Source of the DNA: an uncultured Prevotellaceae bacterium
GTDB lineage: Bacteria > Bacteroidota > Bacteroidia > Bacteroidales > Bacteroidaceae
NCBI GenBank assembly: GCA_900315105.1
Contig: OMXX01000016.1
Coordinates: 7,728 to 71,727 of the forward strand
Length of the DNA: 64,000 nucleotides
Direction: 5' to 3'
In this document: one piece after another, positions 35,124 through 43,832 of the stretch
Position numbering within the stretch: the stretch's first letter is position 1
Layout of the letters: the number at the start of each line of letters is the position of its first letter
The notes under the pieces: generated by a model
What the model saw: only the letters and a program-made list of their open reading frames with translations
Told to the model about the DNA's origin: nothing
Databases searched by the model: none
Made by a program: the position numbers and the translations under genes

Positions 35124-37493
35124 ATGTTAGACTATAAGAAAAGCAATCCCGTGAAGTTTTATGACGGGGATGAGAATCGCGTGGTGAAAGAAACTCGCTA
35201 CGACAAAGACTCTATTTTCACCAACCAGTATGACCGTGCAATTGATATTATTAGAGATTTTTGGTATTATGGCGGTGGTAGGAAATATATCTCTACACCG
35301 AATATCGTGGCTTTCTGCGGTGACCGTGGCGAGGGAAAGACATCATGCATGTTGTCGCTGACAGAACAATTGCCGCAGGCCTTCGATGATGAGACGTTTG
35401 ATATACTAGAACCTATAGACCCATCGTTTTTTGATGAGCAGCATAACATTTTGGAGTTGGTGCTTGGCCAGATGTACAGCCGTTTTTTGAATGCTAAAGG
35501 CTATGCCGATAAAAGAGAACCGCTGCTAGCCAGTTTCAATTTAGTGAAGAATTGTCTGAGAACGCTGACGAAGGGTTCAGAAAATGTTTATGATGCCATA
35601 GAAGAGTTGGACGAGCTCGGGAACAGTATGTCGTTACAGACGCTGATGAGCAAACTGATTGACGCTTATCTGGGATATGTGGGGAAAGAAAACCTTCTGG
35701 TAGTCATAGATGACATGGACTATAATTGGAGTGGAGCCTACGAAATGACGCAGATGATATACAAGTATCTGAGCCATCCGAATTGTATTCTCTTTATTTC
35801 TGTCAGTATCAGTCAAATGGTGGAAGTGATAGAGACTAGTTTTAAGAACGAACTCCGGCCAATGGGCGGTGTGTCCAATTTCTATGAAGTGGCCTACAAG
35901 TATGTTGAAAAATTGCTACCTTTACAGAACCGTGTGGAAATGCCCCATGTGTATGACCTGTGTGACCGTAAGCTGGAGTTTTATAAGAGCAGGAGCGACA
36001 AGAGTCCATACGTGACATACGAAACCATCAAGGAAGGTGTGGTGAACGAAATATTCATCAAGACACGTTACCTATTTTATAACTATCAGGACGGCGTGTC
36101 GCAGATAGTGCCTCGAAACCTGCGAATGTTGCGTCAGTTGCTGGGTATGCTGAACGGCATGGATGTTTATCATAAAGACTGCGAGGATCCGATAGAACGG
36201 GAAGTTAGTCAGCAAAACAAGCTGATGTTTCAGTCGTATTTCTTTACTAACTGGACCCGCCAACTGACTAAGAAACATCAAGGTTTTGTTAAAACCCTGA
36301 TGAGATTACAAGATGTAAGTCAGGTGAACAAGATTGTTGTCAGCTATTTGAAAGACTTACTGCCAGAGGGTAATACCACGCTGTTTGCCGATATTACCAA
36401 GGAAGCCAACTACAGTTATAATATCTCTGTGGGCGATGTGTTTACTATGCTCAACTACATTGAGCGTAATCCAAAGGACGACAATGACCAGTTGATGGTA
36501 TTCTTTCTGAAGAGTTATTACTCCATGCTGCTGTACCATTATTACGATGAGATTACCGAGGACGTAAAGGTGCTCCATTCGGAAGGAGGTCAGAGTGGTA
36601 TATACAGAACGGACTCATGGTTTAAGGGAACAAATAAGTTGCAACGCTTTGTGAACGGAGCCTATTTCCAGTATAATCACGGTGAGTTGCTGAAAGGCAA
36701 AGTTTCTGTAGGAATGGATTTGGAAAAACATGACGTAACGCTGGACTGTGACCAGTTCGGTGTAAGCAAGCATGTACCGACCATATTGATGAACGATGTG
36801 GCGGTGATACTGCACAAGAAAGATACTGATTTGACGCAAGAAGACAAAGCCAAGGTTAACAGGGCGGAATTGTTTGTCCTAATGGTATCATGGGGAGCGG
36901 AGCGAGAAATATCGAGTGACGTGAAGAAGCAGCGCGATTTCCCACAGCCGCACCACTTGGTGAGATTCAACGAGCAAACGGAATCGTATATGTTTGATGT
37001 GATGGCCCCGTTTACCAACCACATCAACCTACAATTTGTATACGATCGATTCAAGAGTCTGACGGGCGACCTGTATCACTATGCCTACAACAGAGAATGG
37101 ACTCTTCTAAGGCAGATGATGGCCGTTGTAGTGGAAGATGATGACGAGAAGGGACTCGAACATCAAGAGATGCGCCTGGCTTCAGATGCCCTTATCCGTA
37201 ATGCTGAGGTATTGACCTCGATGAAAGAGAAGATTATGAGCCTTGCTTCGTCGGGGGGAGATGCTACGGAACTTACCCTGTTGATAGCAGACTTCTATGA
37301 GAAAATCATGAATTCAGAGATGGTGACATACGCCACGGCACCAGGTGAAAAGCCATATACCATCAATTTCAAATTTCTGAAGCCAGTTTGTAAACTGCTG
37401 AGAGAAACGGATGCTGGTGAATTCTTTACATTGGTGATGCAGTCGCAACTTTTGAGAGAACAGGGAAGAGGATCCAGTTCGTCAGACTTGTAA
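35124..37493 (+). CDS. rdrA: RADAR defence ATPase RdrA
   Basis: 789 aa. A P-loop ATPase with Walker A FCGDRGEGKTS at about residues 64-74 and Walker B LLVVIDDMDYN at about 189-199, followed by a long helical region. It is followed immediately (2 bp) by a large divergent adenosine deaminase. That pair is the definition of RADAR, in which RdrA forms a ring that works with RdrB to deaminate adenosine nucleotides or RNA on phage infection. Identification rests on the combination of ATPase type, size and neighbour. No own promoter was identified; spacing suggests transcription from upstream of the helicase remnant. Confidence 0.82.
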   Translation: MLDYKKSNPVKFYDGDENRVVKETRYDKDSIFTNQYDRAIDIIRDFWYYGGGRKYISTPNIVAFCGDRGEGKTSCMLSLTEQLPQAFDDETFDILEPIDPSFFDEQHNILELVLGQMYSRFLNAKGYADKREPLLASFNLVKNCLRTLTKGSENVYDAIEELDELGNSMSLQTLMSKLIDAYLGYVGKENLLVVIDDMDYNWSGAYEMTQMIYKYLSHPNCILFISVSISQMVEVIETSFKNELRPMGGVSNFYEVAYKYVEKLLPLQNRVEMPHVYDLCDRKLEFYKSRSDKSPYVTYETIKEGVVNEIFIKTRYLFYNYQDGVSQIVPRNLRMLRQLLGMLNGMDVYHKDCEDPIEREVSQQNKLMFQSYFFTNWTRQLTKKHQGFVKTLMRLQDVSQVNKIVVSYLKDLLPEGNTTLFADITKEANYSYNISVGDVFTMLNYIERNPKDDNDQLMVFFLKSYYSMLLYHYYDEITEDVKVLHSEGGQSGIYRTDSWFKGTNKLQRFVNGAYFQYNHGELLKGKVSVGMDLEKHDVTLDCDQFGVSKHVPTILMNDVAVILHKKDTDLTQEDKAKVNRAELFVLMVSWGAEREISSDVKKQRDFPQPHHLVRFNEQTESYMFDVMAPFTNHINLQFVYDRFKSLTGDLYHYAYNREWTLLRQMMAVVVEDDDEKGLEHQEMRLASDALIRNAEVLTSMKEKIMSLASSGGDATELTLLIADFYEKIMNSEMVTYATAPGEKPYTINFKFLKPVCKLLRETDAGEFFTLVMQSQLLREQGRGSSSSDL

Positions 37494-37495
37494 AT

Positions 37496-39949
37496 ATGGA
37501 TTTTATCAGAGCATCCGTCAAAGCGCTATTCTACGACTATCCTGTAGATACTGCCATTCAGATAGTGATTACAGGTTATCCATTGCTCACGGGCGTGTTT
37601 CCCCAACTGGTGAACGCTCGGGAACGCAATTATACCCAAGCTAGTGTTGAAGCTCTGAGGATGAAGCTATGCAACGAATGGATGGGGGGTGGTTTAGCTG
37701 TGGACGGTATTGACGAGATGGTAATGGCTTTGCAAATGCCATGGCTGTATGCCAGCAATACACTGAATACAGATATTGATGACCCAACGGTAATGTTCCG
37801 TCACCTGTTTAGGTGGAATGAACTGTCCAGATTTGTTGGCGAGGACTTTATGACTGTGAATTATCTGGCCAAGAGAGATGTAGAAAAAGGTGTGGCCCGA
37901 GATTATTTTGAGTGGGATGCGGTGCTGCCTCATGACGATGCTGACCTTAATAAAGCACTTAGAGAAGGCGGCAAGGGGTGGTGTGACATCCATTTGCACC
38001 TTAATGCGACAACCGATGTGTTTGAACTGAGTTGGGTGACACTGATGAATCATATCAAAGACCGCAAAGATGATTTTTCGAAATTGAAACATCCGCTTGA
38101 TAGTCCGTTACTGGTGACCAAGACGTACAATTACGAAGATTTGTACCGATGGTGTGTGTTGGCGGCGATGATACGTTGGGAGTTGTTCAAACGCTATACA
38201 AGAAATAGGGTAGAGGCCTTTGGGGAATTATTTGAGGAAGATTTTTCTCGTATGGCCAGACTAGTGCCGATGTACTTCAGATATGAACTGCGTGATTTGC
38301 AGTGTTTGATTACCGATGCAGGTAAAAAATCTATGAAGACAAGCGACGGCGAAGTGTTGGACTATGCGATATTGGATAGTAACGTTGGAAAACGATATGA
38401 ACAATCCCCATTTATGATATATCATGGGGAAAGATGGTTGCTCTATCAATACTACTACGATTATTGGAAAGGAGATGCCGACAGGAAAAAGATAGGGAAA
38501 TATGTATATTTGTATGAACTTATCAAGAACCAGTTGCGGCGAGAGTTACTTCAAGTGAACGATTTGCCTGGGCTTGGGAACTTTCAGGACTATAACAATC
38601 GTAAGAGTTGGATGATGGAAGATGGTATTTGGTCATCAGCTCAACGCTATGCTGTCCAAACCACAATGTCTGGAGTGGACGACGGGATGGAGGCACGCAT
38701 AACGCCACAGAAGAACGTAGATGATTATAAAGACCTATTGGATTTTGACTACCACAAACATTTGTTTGGCGGATCAGAGTTTACGACGGAAGCCGATTTG
38801 AGAGAGCGGATGACCTTTGTCGTTCACTTTCTGAAAGAGAGATGTGATACGAATAACTGCCATAGTAAACAAAGAGCACACAACAGGAAGCAAGGTGAAT
38901 TGCTGATGGAGCAATTCTACAAGAAAGAAACGGAAAAAGGTCTACCACACAGGATAGTGGGTATAGATGTTGCTGGAGGAGAGACCAGATGCCGACCTGA
39001 AGTGTTTGGCCACTTGTTTCGTTATTGCAGGAAGATGGGCATGAAGAACTTTACTTATCATGTAGGCGAAGATTTCTATGATGTGACAGAGGGCTTGCGC
39101 TCAATCGATGAAGCAGTCAGATACTTGCAGTTGCAGGAAGGAAATCGGTTAGGACATTGCATCGCATTAGGTATTGATGCTAAGCGATACTATACTCAGC
39201 GGCATAAGATGGTGGTGATGCCCAAGCAGTTGCTTTTAGATAATATCGTGTGGTTGTTGAACTTCTGTAAAGAATGGAGAATAGGCTTGTTGGGATTGAA
39301 AGATGAATTGGATGCACTGGCAGGTAAGCTGTATAAAGAAATTGGTTATGAGCAACCCTATGAGATTGAGAGTTACCTTAGGAGCATGCTGTTGCGTAGC
39401 AATGACTTCAAAACCTATGAGAAGGCCAGTAGTTGTTGGCTTATAACGACGTATGATGACAGTCCAGAGGTGCAGGAAGCCTTGGAAGACAGCAAGGCCA
39501 GACGGCTTTGTGAACAATATTTTATGGATTCTGACGTTTATATAAATGGTTTTCAGAGTTCTGAGGACTTCAAAGTCCCCTATAGGTATGAACGCGTCAT
39601 CAAGAAAGTACAGAATCGGATGATGAAGCTACTGAAAGGTAAGAATATATTCATAGAGACCACACCGACATCTAATGTAAGGATAGGGCGGTTGGGGCAG
39701 TATGACGAACTACCGTTGTTCAGATTCTCAAAAGTCAGGATACGTCCCAGTCAGGACATTCTCATTTCGGTGAATACTGACGACAAAGGCATCTTTGCCA
39801 CGTCGTTGCATCGTGAGTTTTCGCTGTTGGCTTTAGCCTTGGTGAAGCAAAGGCATAAGGGTAAAGTGACTAAATGGGATAGACAAGCAGTTTTCCAGTA
39901 TATAGGACATTTGGCAAGAGCTGGCCAAGAACAAAGATTTAGAGCATGA
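37496..39949 (+). CDS. rdrB: RADAR adenosine deaminase RdrB
   Basis: 817 aa, more than twice a housekeeping adenosine deaminase. All catalytic motifs can be traced: DIHLHLNAT (metal-binding H-x-H, about residue 164), TYHVGEDF (H-x-G-E, about 520), RLGHCIALG (about 552) and SVNTDDKGIF (the D-D pair, about 759). The long insertion between the first two motifs is characteristic of RdrB. It assembles with RdrA and converts adenosine in nucleotides or RNA to inosine, stopping phage growth. Its stop overlaps the start of the next gene (ATGA), so a third component is translated with it. Confidence 0.85.
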   Translation: MDFIRASVKALFYDYPVDTAIQIVITGYPLLTGVFPQLVNARERNYTQASVEALRMKLCNEWMGGGLAVDGIDEMVMALQMPWLYASNTLNTDIDDPTVMFRHLFRWNELSRFVGEDFMTVNYLAKRDVEKGVARDYFEWDAVLPHDDADLNKALREGGKGWCDIHLHLNATTDVFELSWVTLMNHIKDRKDDFSKLKHPLDSPLLVTKTYNYEDLYRWCVLAAMIRWELFKRYTRNRVEAFGELFEEDFSRMARLVPMYFRYELRDLQCLITDAGKKSMKTSDGEVLDYAILDSNVGKRYEQSPFMIYHGERWLLYQYYYDYWKGDADRKKIGKYVYLYELIKNQLRRELLQVNDLPGLGNFQDYNNRKSWMMEDGIWSSAQRYAVQTTMSGVDDGMEARITPQKNVDDYKDLLDFDYHKHLFGGSEFTTEADLRERMTFVVHFLKERCDTNNCHSKQRAHNRKQGELLMEQFYKKETEKGLPHRIVGIDVAGGETRCRPEVFGHLFRYCRKMGMKNFTYHVGEDFYDVTEGLRSIDEAVRYLQLQEGNRLGHCIALGIDAKRYYTQRHKMVVMPKQLLLDNIVWLLNFCKEWRIGLLGLKDELDALAGKLYKEIGYEQPYEIESYLRSMLLRSNDFKTYEKASSCWLITTYDDSPEVQEALEDSKARRLCEQYFMDSDVYINGFQSSEDFKVPYRYERVIKKVQNRMMKLLKGKNIFIETTPTSNVRIGRLGQYDELPLFRFSKVRIRPSQDILISVNTDDKGIFATSLHREFSLLALALVKQRHKGKVTKWDRQAVFQYIGHLARAGQEQRFRA

Positions 39950-40641
39950 AAATGGAGCATAAGAAATATGAGTTGTCAGAATCGCTGCAGCGCATGGGTG
40001 ACATTTTAAACGGTAAAGGTGAAGTATACCGCAAGTTTCACTATATACCACAGGAAGGTATATCAGTTGAGCATAGAGGCTATTTCGTAGATTGTGCTGT
40101 TATAGCGTCGAGGCTTTACTTCCACACCAATGAGATTACTCCATTGGGAGTGGCAAAGGTCTATGACATCTATATTAATGAGGCGAGATGTATCATGGCC
40201 GAACATGAGTTGTGTGACAAAATTATCCTGCATGGCAATACAATTATCGGAATTTACAATTTCGGTTCTGAAGGTTTCCTGAATGAGTTGCTGGATGTTG
40301 CCGGAAGACTTTGTTCATTACCAGATGTTATTAATGCTAAGGCAGGAAGGAGAATTTCACCGTTGATAGGAAATGTAAGCTCCTTGGAGGCGGGTTCTCT
40401 GTTTGCCGTGCGTTCTGATGAAGGTCTGGATTTCTTTGGCGGTATGCTGAATAGGGCTGAGGACTGGATAGTGAAGCAAGGCGGAGATGAGAAAGAGCCC
40501 AAAGGTCTGTTTATTTCCCAAGTAGTATATGAAAATCTGAAAGAGCAGTACCAGAAGTTTTTTCAGTTGTCTGATTCCGAAGGTTTGTATCATGGGTATA
40601 TAGAGAATATAGGTATGGCACGATGGGTGAAGGAGCAGTAA
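39946..40641 (+). CDS. Degenerate class III nucleotide-cyclase-like protein coupled to RADAR
   Basis: 231 aa. The pattern matches a class III adenylate/guanylate-cyclase catalytic domain. RGYFVDCAVIASRLYF holds the first metal aspartate region (about residue 47). KIILHGNTIIGIYNF lies where active enzymes have G-D-x-x-x-x-x-F, so the second aspartate is replaced by N (about residue 97). KGLFISQVVYENLKEQYQKFF is like the C-terminal segment of Pycsar-type cyclases. There is no membrane part. Its start overlaps the rdrB stop. With one metal ligand apparently missing it may be a nucleotide-binding regulator rather than a cyclase. The known RADAR accessory genes I recall (Csx27- or SLATT-like) are membrane proteins and do not look like this. 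Confidence 0.6.
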   Translation: MKMEHKKYELSESLQRMGDILNGKGEVYRKFHYIPQEGISVEHRGYFVDCAVIASRLYFHTNEITPLGVAKVYDIYINEARCIMAEHELCDKIILHGNTIIGIYNFGSEGFLNELLDVAGRLCSLPDVINAKAGRRISPLIGNVSSLEAGSLFAVRSDEGLDFFGGMLNRAEDWIVKQGGDEKEPKGLFISQVVYENLKEQYQKFFQLSDSEGLYHGYIENIGMARWVKEQ

Positions 40642-40660
40642 TAGAGGGTTGGATAATAAT

Positions 40661-40730
40661 GGGAATCCCGTTTACGCAGGGCCAAGGCCCTACGCTAGGT
40701 TATACGCCCCCGTTGGGGGCATTGGTGAAC
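40661..40730. repeat. REP-like palindromic unit
   Basis: Contains two hairpins, AGGGCC-AA-GGCCCT and GCCCCC-GTT-GGGGGC, within the same ~70-bp unit found at 59164-59310 (two tandem copies) and, in variant form, at 63430-63500 beside the IS200-like transposase. Confidence 0.75.
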
Positions 40731-40997
40731 CAGAGTGACCCAGTAAATGACCCAGTAAATGACCCAGTAAATGGTGAGATAAATGGTGAGATAAATGGTG
40801 AGATAAATGCTCTTAGTAGTGCATTAAGAGATGTATATCTTATAGTTAAAAGTAATCCTGGAATAAAAATTAGGCAGGTGGCTGATGTCAGAGGTAGGTC
40901 GGAATCTACAGTTGGAAAGCAACTTGGTGAATTGGTAGAAAAGGGTATTATAGAATATCGTGGAGCCAAGAGAACTGGCGGGTATTATGTAAAATGA
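40661..40997 (+). CDS. Winged-helix protein fragment with REP-derived N-terminus and 12-bp tandem repeats
   Basis: 112 aa from the ATG at 40661; the open frame reaches back to 40623 inside the cyclase-like gene. Residues 1-23 (GIPFTQGQGPTLGYTPPLGALVN) are encoded by a REP palindrome unit. Then come DPVN x3 and GEIN x3 from 12-bp tandem repeats, then a winged-helix domain (IKIRQVADVRGRSESTVGKQLGELVEKGIIEYRG). The domain resembles the C-terminal winged helix of AlbA_2/HATPase (RecG-like) regulators. Probably a truncated and rebuilt gene rather than a complete regulator. Confidence 0.5.
40737..40808. repeat. 12-bp tandem repeats (GACCCAGTAAAT x3, GGTGAGATAAAT x3)
   Basis: Perfect tandem units in the coding frame, encoding DPVN and GEIN. 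The same GGTGAGATAAAT unit recurs at 41142-41171 (degenerate) and 58749-58784. Copy number could change by slippage without breaking the frame. Confidence 0.8.
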
Positions 40998-41141
40998 GCT
41001 GAATATCCCCCATAAAACTTTGGGTTTTCCCCGAAAAATACGGGGTTGAAAATCGAGAAAAAGCAAAGAATGCTTGATTTTAAGGAGGTTGGAGTGAATG
41101 TGCTATTCCCCGAAAAGGAACCTGAAAACCGACTAAAGTTT

Positions 41142-41385
41142 ATGGTGAGATAAATGGTGAATTAAATGGCAAGATAAAACAGCAAGATAAACAATAATAA
41201 ACTATAATCACAGAAAACTATGGTTCACGGTTAAAGGTTCATGGCAACTAAGGGTTAATGGTTCAAGGATAATGATTCAGGGTTAAAGGCAATACTGGTT
41301 CATGGCAACTAAGGGTTAATGGTTCAAGGTTCATGGAATGAAACGCCAAAATGGCATTTCAAAAATGAAATCAATTAATATGGGA
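41142..41385. repeat. Long filler repeat shared with 58749-58932
   Basis: Fills the gene-free stretch 40998-41337. It begins with the tail of a GEIN-repeat gene (reading ...KQQDKQ stop) and continues with AT-rich filler in which GGTTCATGGCAACTAAGGG is present twice. It ends with ATGAAACGCCAAAATGGCAT. The copy at 58749-58932 is nearly identical but lacks the internal duplication. The part before it (40998-41141) shows only TCCCCGAAAAATACGGGG-type short inverted repeats. Confidence 0.7.
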
Positions 41386-41619
41386 GAGCAATACTTTAAA
41401 GGCGTGTTGGCCGGTTATCTTGGGGCGAACTTTATGTGTGCCCCTATAACCGAATGGCAGATAGATATCATCAAAGAAAACATTTCGCATTATTGTGAGG
41501 CGACAATAGACCATTCCCAGTTCTCATATCAAGAGAAAGAAGACCAAAAGCGCCAGATGAAGCAAAGCCTGGAAGTGTATATCCAAGGCGTGAAGGATGA
41601 AATGAGAACGATAATATGA
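41338..41619 (+). CDS. Small hypothetical protein (YFKG family)
   Basis: 93 aa from the ATG in the repeat, or 79 aa from ATG 41380 (MGEQYFKGVLAGYLG), which I prefer because the first 14 codons belong to the duplicated filler. An N-terminal segment of the same type, GKRYFKGVFAAYLGIGF...YEWQIEAIM, occurs as a 30-codon remnant at 45921-46016. The C-terminal half is charged and helical (YQEKEDQKRQMKQSLEVYI). It lies 4 bp before the AbiJ-like gene, so it could be its partner. Function unknown. Confidence 0.5.
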   Translation: MKRQNGISKMKSINMGEQYFKGVLAGYLGANFMCAPITEWQIDIIKENISHYCEATIDHSQFSYQEKEDQKRQMKQSLEVYIQGVKDEMRTII

Positions 41620-41623
41620 AGCT

Positions 41624-42487
41624 ATGACTTTATTTTCAGAAAGATACGGATATACAAAACCTGCTGAGGTTCTGATAAGAGAAACAATAACTAAAGAGAT
41701 TGAAAATGCTCTTTGTTCGAGTTTTGATGTGTTAGAAGAAACCCTCCGTAGGAGAAATTATGCAAATCGTACTGAGATATATAAGGACATGGAACTGTTC
41801 TTATGGACAGATTTCCTTAATCAAAGATATAACGATTTCTTTGCCGATTATGGTGGCCATATGATCGTCGCTACTCAAGTGCTGAGAGATAGTCGTTATG
41901 AATGGTTCCGAAAACTTAATATGGTTGAACTTTCAGTAAAATGGTTGTTTGCTATTGGTGAAAAAGATCCATTATTGATTAAATTAACCAACGCTTTCAT
42001 TTCAAGGATTAATCATGAGTTTGAACGTTTAAATTATGCATATCGTTTTGTCGGGAAGGAAATAGTTGAAATAACATCGAAAGAAGAAATTGTAGCAATT
42101 GAAACGTCTCTTAAGAATAGTGAAAACAATGTAAGATTGCATTTGCAGTCAGCTTTGAGCTTATTGGCAAAGAAACCAACTGGTGACTACAGAAATTCTA
42201 TCAAAGAATCAATATCTGCAGTCGAAGCTGTTTGCCGGGATTTTACAGGAAAGAACACCTTGGGTGAGGCCTTGAATGAAATGGAGACCTCTGGTATCTC
42301 AATTCCGAAAGTTTTGAAACTTGGTTTTGACAAGCTATACGGGTATACTAATGACAAGGAAACAGGTATTCGTCATGCATTGATGGATAATGATGGTACA
42401 TATATCCCATCATCTTCAGAAGCTATTTTTATGATTGTTTCATGCTCTGCATTTATTAACTATTTGTATGCAAAGAGAGCACAATGA
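41624..42487 (+). CDS. AbiJ-like abortive infection protein
   Basis: 287 aa. The N-terminus LFSERYGYTKPAEVLIRETI matches the AbiJ N-terminal domain (NTD4 type). The C-terminal ~110 residues (DYRNSIKESISAVEAVCRDF...GIRHALMDND) are the helical HEPN-like domain, with R-H in the segment TGIRHAL as the probable RNase-type motif. AbiJ proteins give phage resistance by abortive infection. It is close behind a small unknown gene, with which it may form an operon. Confidence 0.75.
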   Translation: MTLFSERYGYTKPAEVLIRETITKEIENALCSSFDVLEETLRRRNYANRTEIYKDMELFLWTDFLNQRYNDFFADYGGHMIVATQVLRDSRYEWFRKLNMVELSVKWLFAIGEKDPLLIKLTNAFISRINHEFERLNYAYRFVGKEIVEITSKEEIVAIETSLKNSENNVRLHLQSALSLLAKKPTGDYRNSIKESISAVEAVCRDFTGKNTLGEALNEMETSGISIPKVLKLGFDKLYGYTNDKETGIRHALMDNDGTYIPSSSEAIFMIVSCSAFINYLYAKRAQ

Positions 42488-42655
42488 TTCAAGGCGAGAG
42501 GTAGCTGGCGGGATATAATGAGGTGAAGAATTTCATTATAAAGAACAAGCGTAATCCTTTGAAGCACTGGAGTTCGGCGCGGTGATCCTAGAAGTGAAAG
42601 ATGGCGCCTTTAGACCACTGGATGAGGTTGAAGTGACAACAAGTAAAAAAGACTT
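42488..42655. other. Short intergenic stretch with possible coupled leader peptide
   Basis: An open frame from 42555 to the TGA at 42657-42659 reads EFGAVILEVKDGAFRPLDEVEV and overlaps the ATG of the next gene. It may be a remnant of a lost upstream gene. Confidence 0.3.
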
Positions 42656-43684
42656 ATGACTAGGCAGGAACTACTTGAAACAAATGTGTCCTGGATATCA
42701 TGCACCACTTCTAGGCAGGTGATGCATTTCCCGTTGAAAATGGCATTAGCTTCCATTAAAAACGGTACGCAGAAAGAGGATATTCTGCGTATGAGAGCCG
42801 TTGTAGATGCTAATCATGCGGAGTATGACAGCATTAAGGGCACATTGCCTGCCAACATATTTTCCGGTAAGTTTGAAGGTGGTCACGGAGCAGTCAACAA
42901 TACGGAATACAACCGACTGCTAACCCTAGATATTGACAAATTGGATGAAGAGCAGATGAAGAAGGTTAAGCAGAACTTGCTTGACGATCCATATGTTTTC
43001 TCTTTCTGGCTTTCACCATCAGGGAAGGGGTATAAGGGCTTAGTGCTGCTGGATTATGGGGACATTGAACTAGTGGACAAAGTGTATTGGCACCGGGAAG
43101 CTTTTAACCAGTTGAACAAGTACTTCAGGGAGGAGTATGATATAGAACTTGACATCAAATGCAAGGATGTTCCAAGACTCTGCTTTGTGTCATACGACCC
43201 GGATTTGGTGGTGAAGGAGGAGTTGACGGCCTTTGAAGTGGAAGCCATTGAAGAAGTGGTAAAGGCAAGAAAAGTTGCGGAAAAACACAAAAAAGCATTT
43301 GCCGGCTATAAGGGGAATGGTACATATAAACGCATCAGACCAGGTCGCAACCTGCAGAAGGACCGCGACACAGTTAGCGCTATTGTGAAGTACCTTGAAA
43401 AAGGTAAGATTTCCATTACTCCCAATTATAACGATTGGTTTTGTGTGGCAATGGCTATAGTGACGGCATTCAACTATGATGTGGGTGTGAGGTATTATAT
43501 GAGGTTGTGTCGTCTGGACGGCCCCAAACACGATGAGAAGGCCAGCTTGTCAATGCTACAGTATTGTTATGAACACAGTAATTTTGATATAACGCTGGGA
43601 ACACTGATTTACCTGGCCCAGCGAAAGGGATATAAATTTAATTATAAGGCAGTACCTAAGAGGGACACCGGTTCGGACGAATAG
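42656..43684 (+). CDS. VirE_N/BT4734-like protein with primase C-terminal-like region
   Basis: 342 aa. The N-terminal ~200 residues have the BT4734/VirE_N pattern (NTEYNRLLTLDIDKLDEEQ, FSFWLSPSGKGYKGLVLLDY, DVPRLCFVSYDPDL), an archaeo-eukaryotic-primase-like module common in Bacteroidales elements. The C-terminal ~90 residues (NYNDWFCVAMAIVTAFNYDVG...YCYEHSN) resemble the PriCT-type helical domain. Normally this module precedes a DUF3987 helicase. Here it is followed by a reverse transcriptase and a structured leader, which suggests a primase-like partner for the RT. Confidence 0.7.
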   Translation: MTRQELLETNVSWISCTTSRQVMHFPLKMALASIKNGTQKEDILRMRAVVDANHAEYDSIKGTLPANIFSGKFEGGHGAVNNTEYNRLLTLDIDKLDEEQMKKVKQNLLDDPYVFSFWLSPSGKGYKGLVLLDYGDIELVDKVYWHREAFNQLNKYFREEYDIELDIKCKDVPRLCFVSYDPDLVVKEELTAFEVEAIEEVVKARKVAEKHKKAFAGYKGNGTYKRIRPGRNLQKDRDTVSAIVKYLEKGKISITPNYNDWFCVAMAIVTAFNYDVGVRYYMRLCRLDGPKHDEKASLSMLQYCYEHSNFDITLGTLIYLAQRKGYKFNYKAVPKRDTGSDE

Positions 43685-43689
43685 TCTGA

Positions 43690-43800
43690 ATTGCACCCGC
43701 GTACGGGTGAGAGCAGCAGGGACCTTCCATGACCACAAGGTTATGGCCCTTCTCACCAACAGGGAAGGTATATAATCATAGTAATGTGATTGTAGTTTGT
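43690..43800 (+). ncRNA. Structured leader RNA between primase-like gene and reverse transcriptase
   Basis: The 148 bp between the two genes can fold strongly. There is a hairpin CACCCG-CGTA-CGGGTG (43694-43709). Alternatively a long arm forms with GGTGAGA (43706) pairing to TCTCACC (43751), AGGG (43718) to CCCT (43748), and CCATGACC (43727) to GGTTATGG (43739) closed by ACAA. A further pair ACCTTC/GAAGGT (43722/43764) is possible. Many defence reverse transcriptases and all retrons use an RNA encoded just upstream. This one is a prediction from base pairing by eye. Confidence 0.45.
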
Positions 43801-43832
43801 TCGGAGTTTTGCTTACGGGGACTGCCTTTTTT

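Noticed and set aside
39946..40641. CBASS or Pycsar system
   Set aside because: No CD-NTase motif, no Pycsar effector beside it, and a metal-binding aspartate is replaced; it is coupled to rdrB instead.
40737..40808. Possible CRISPR array
   Set aside because: Units are 12 bp, contiguous and without spacers; they code for DPVN and GEIN.
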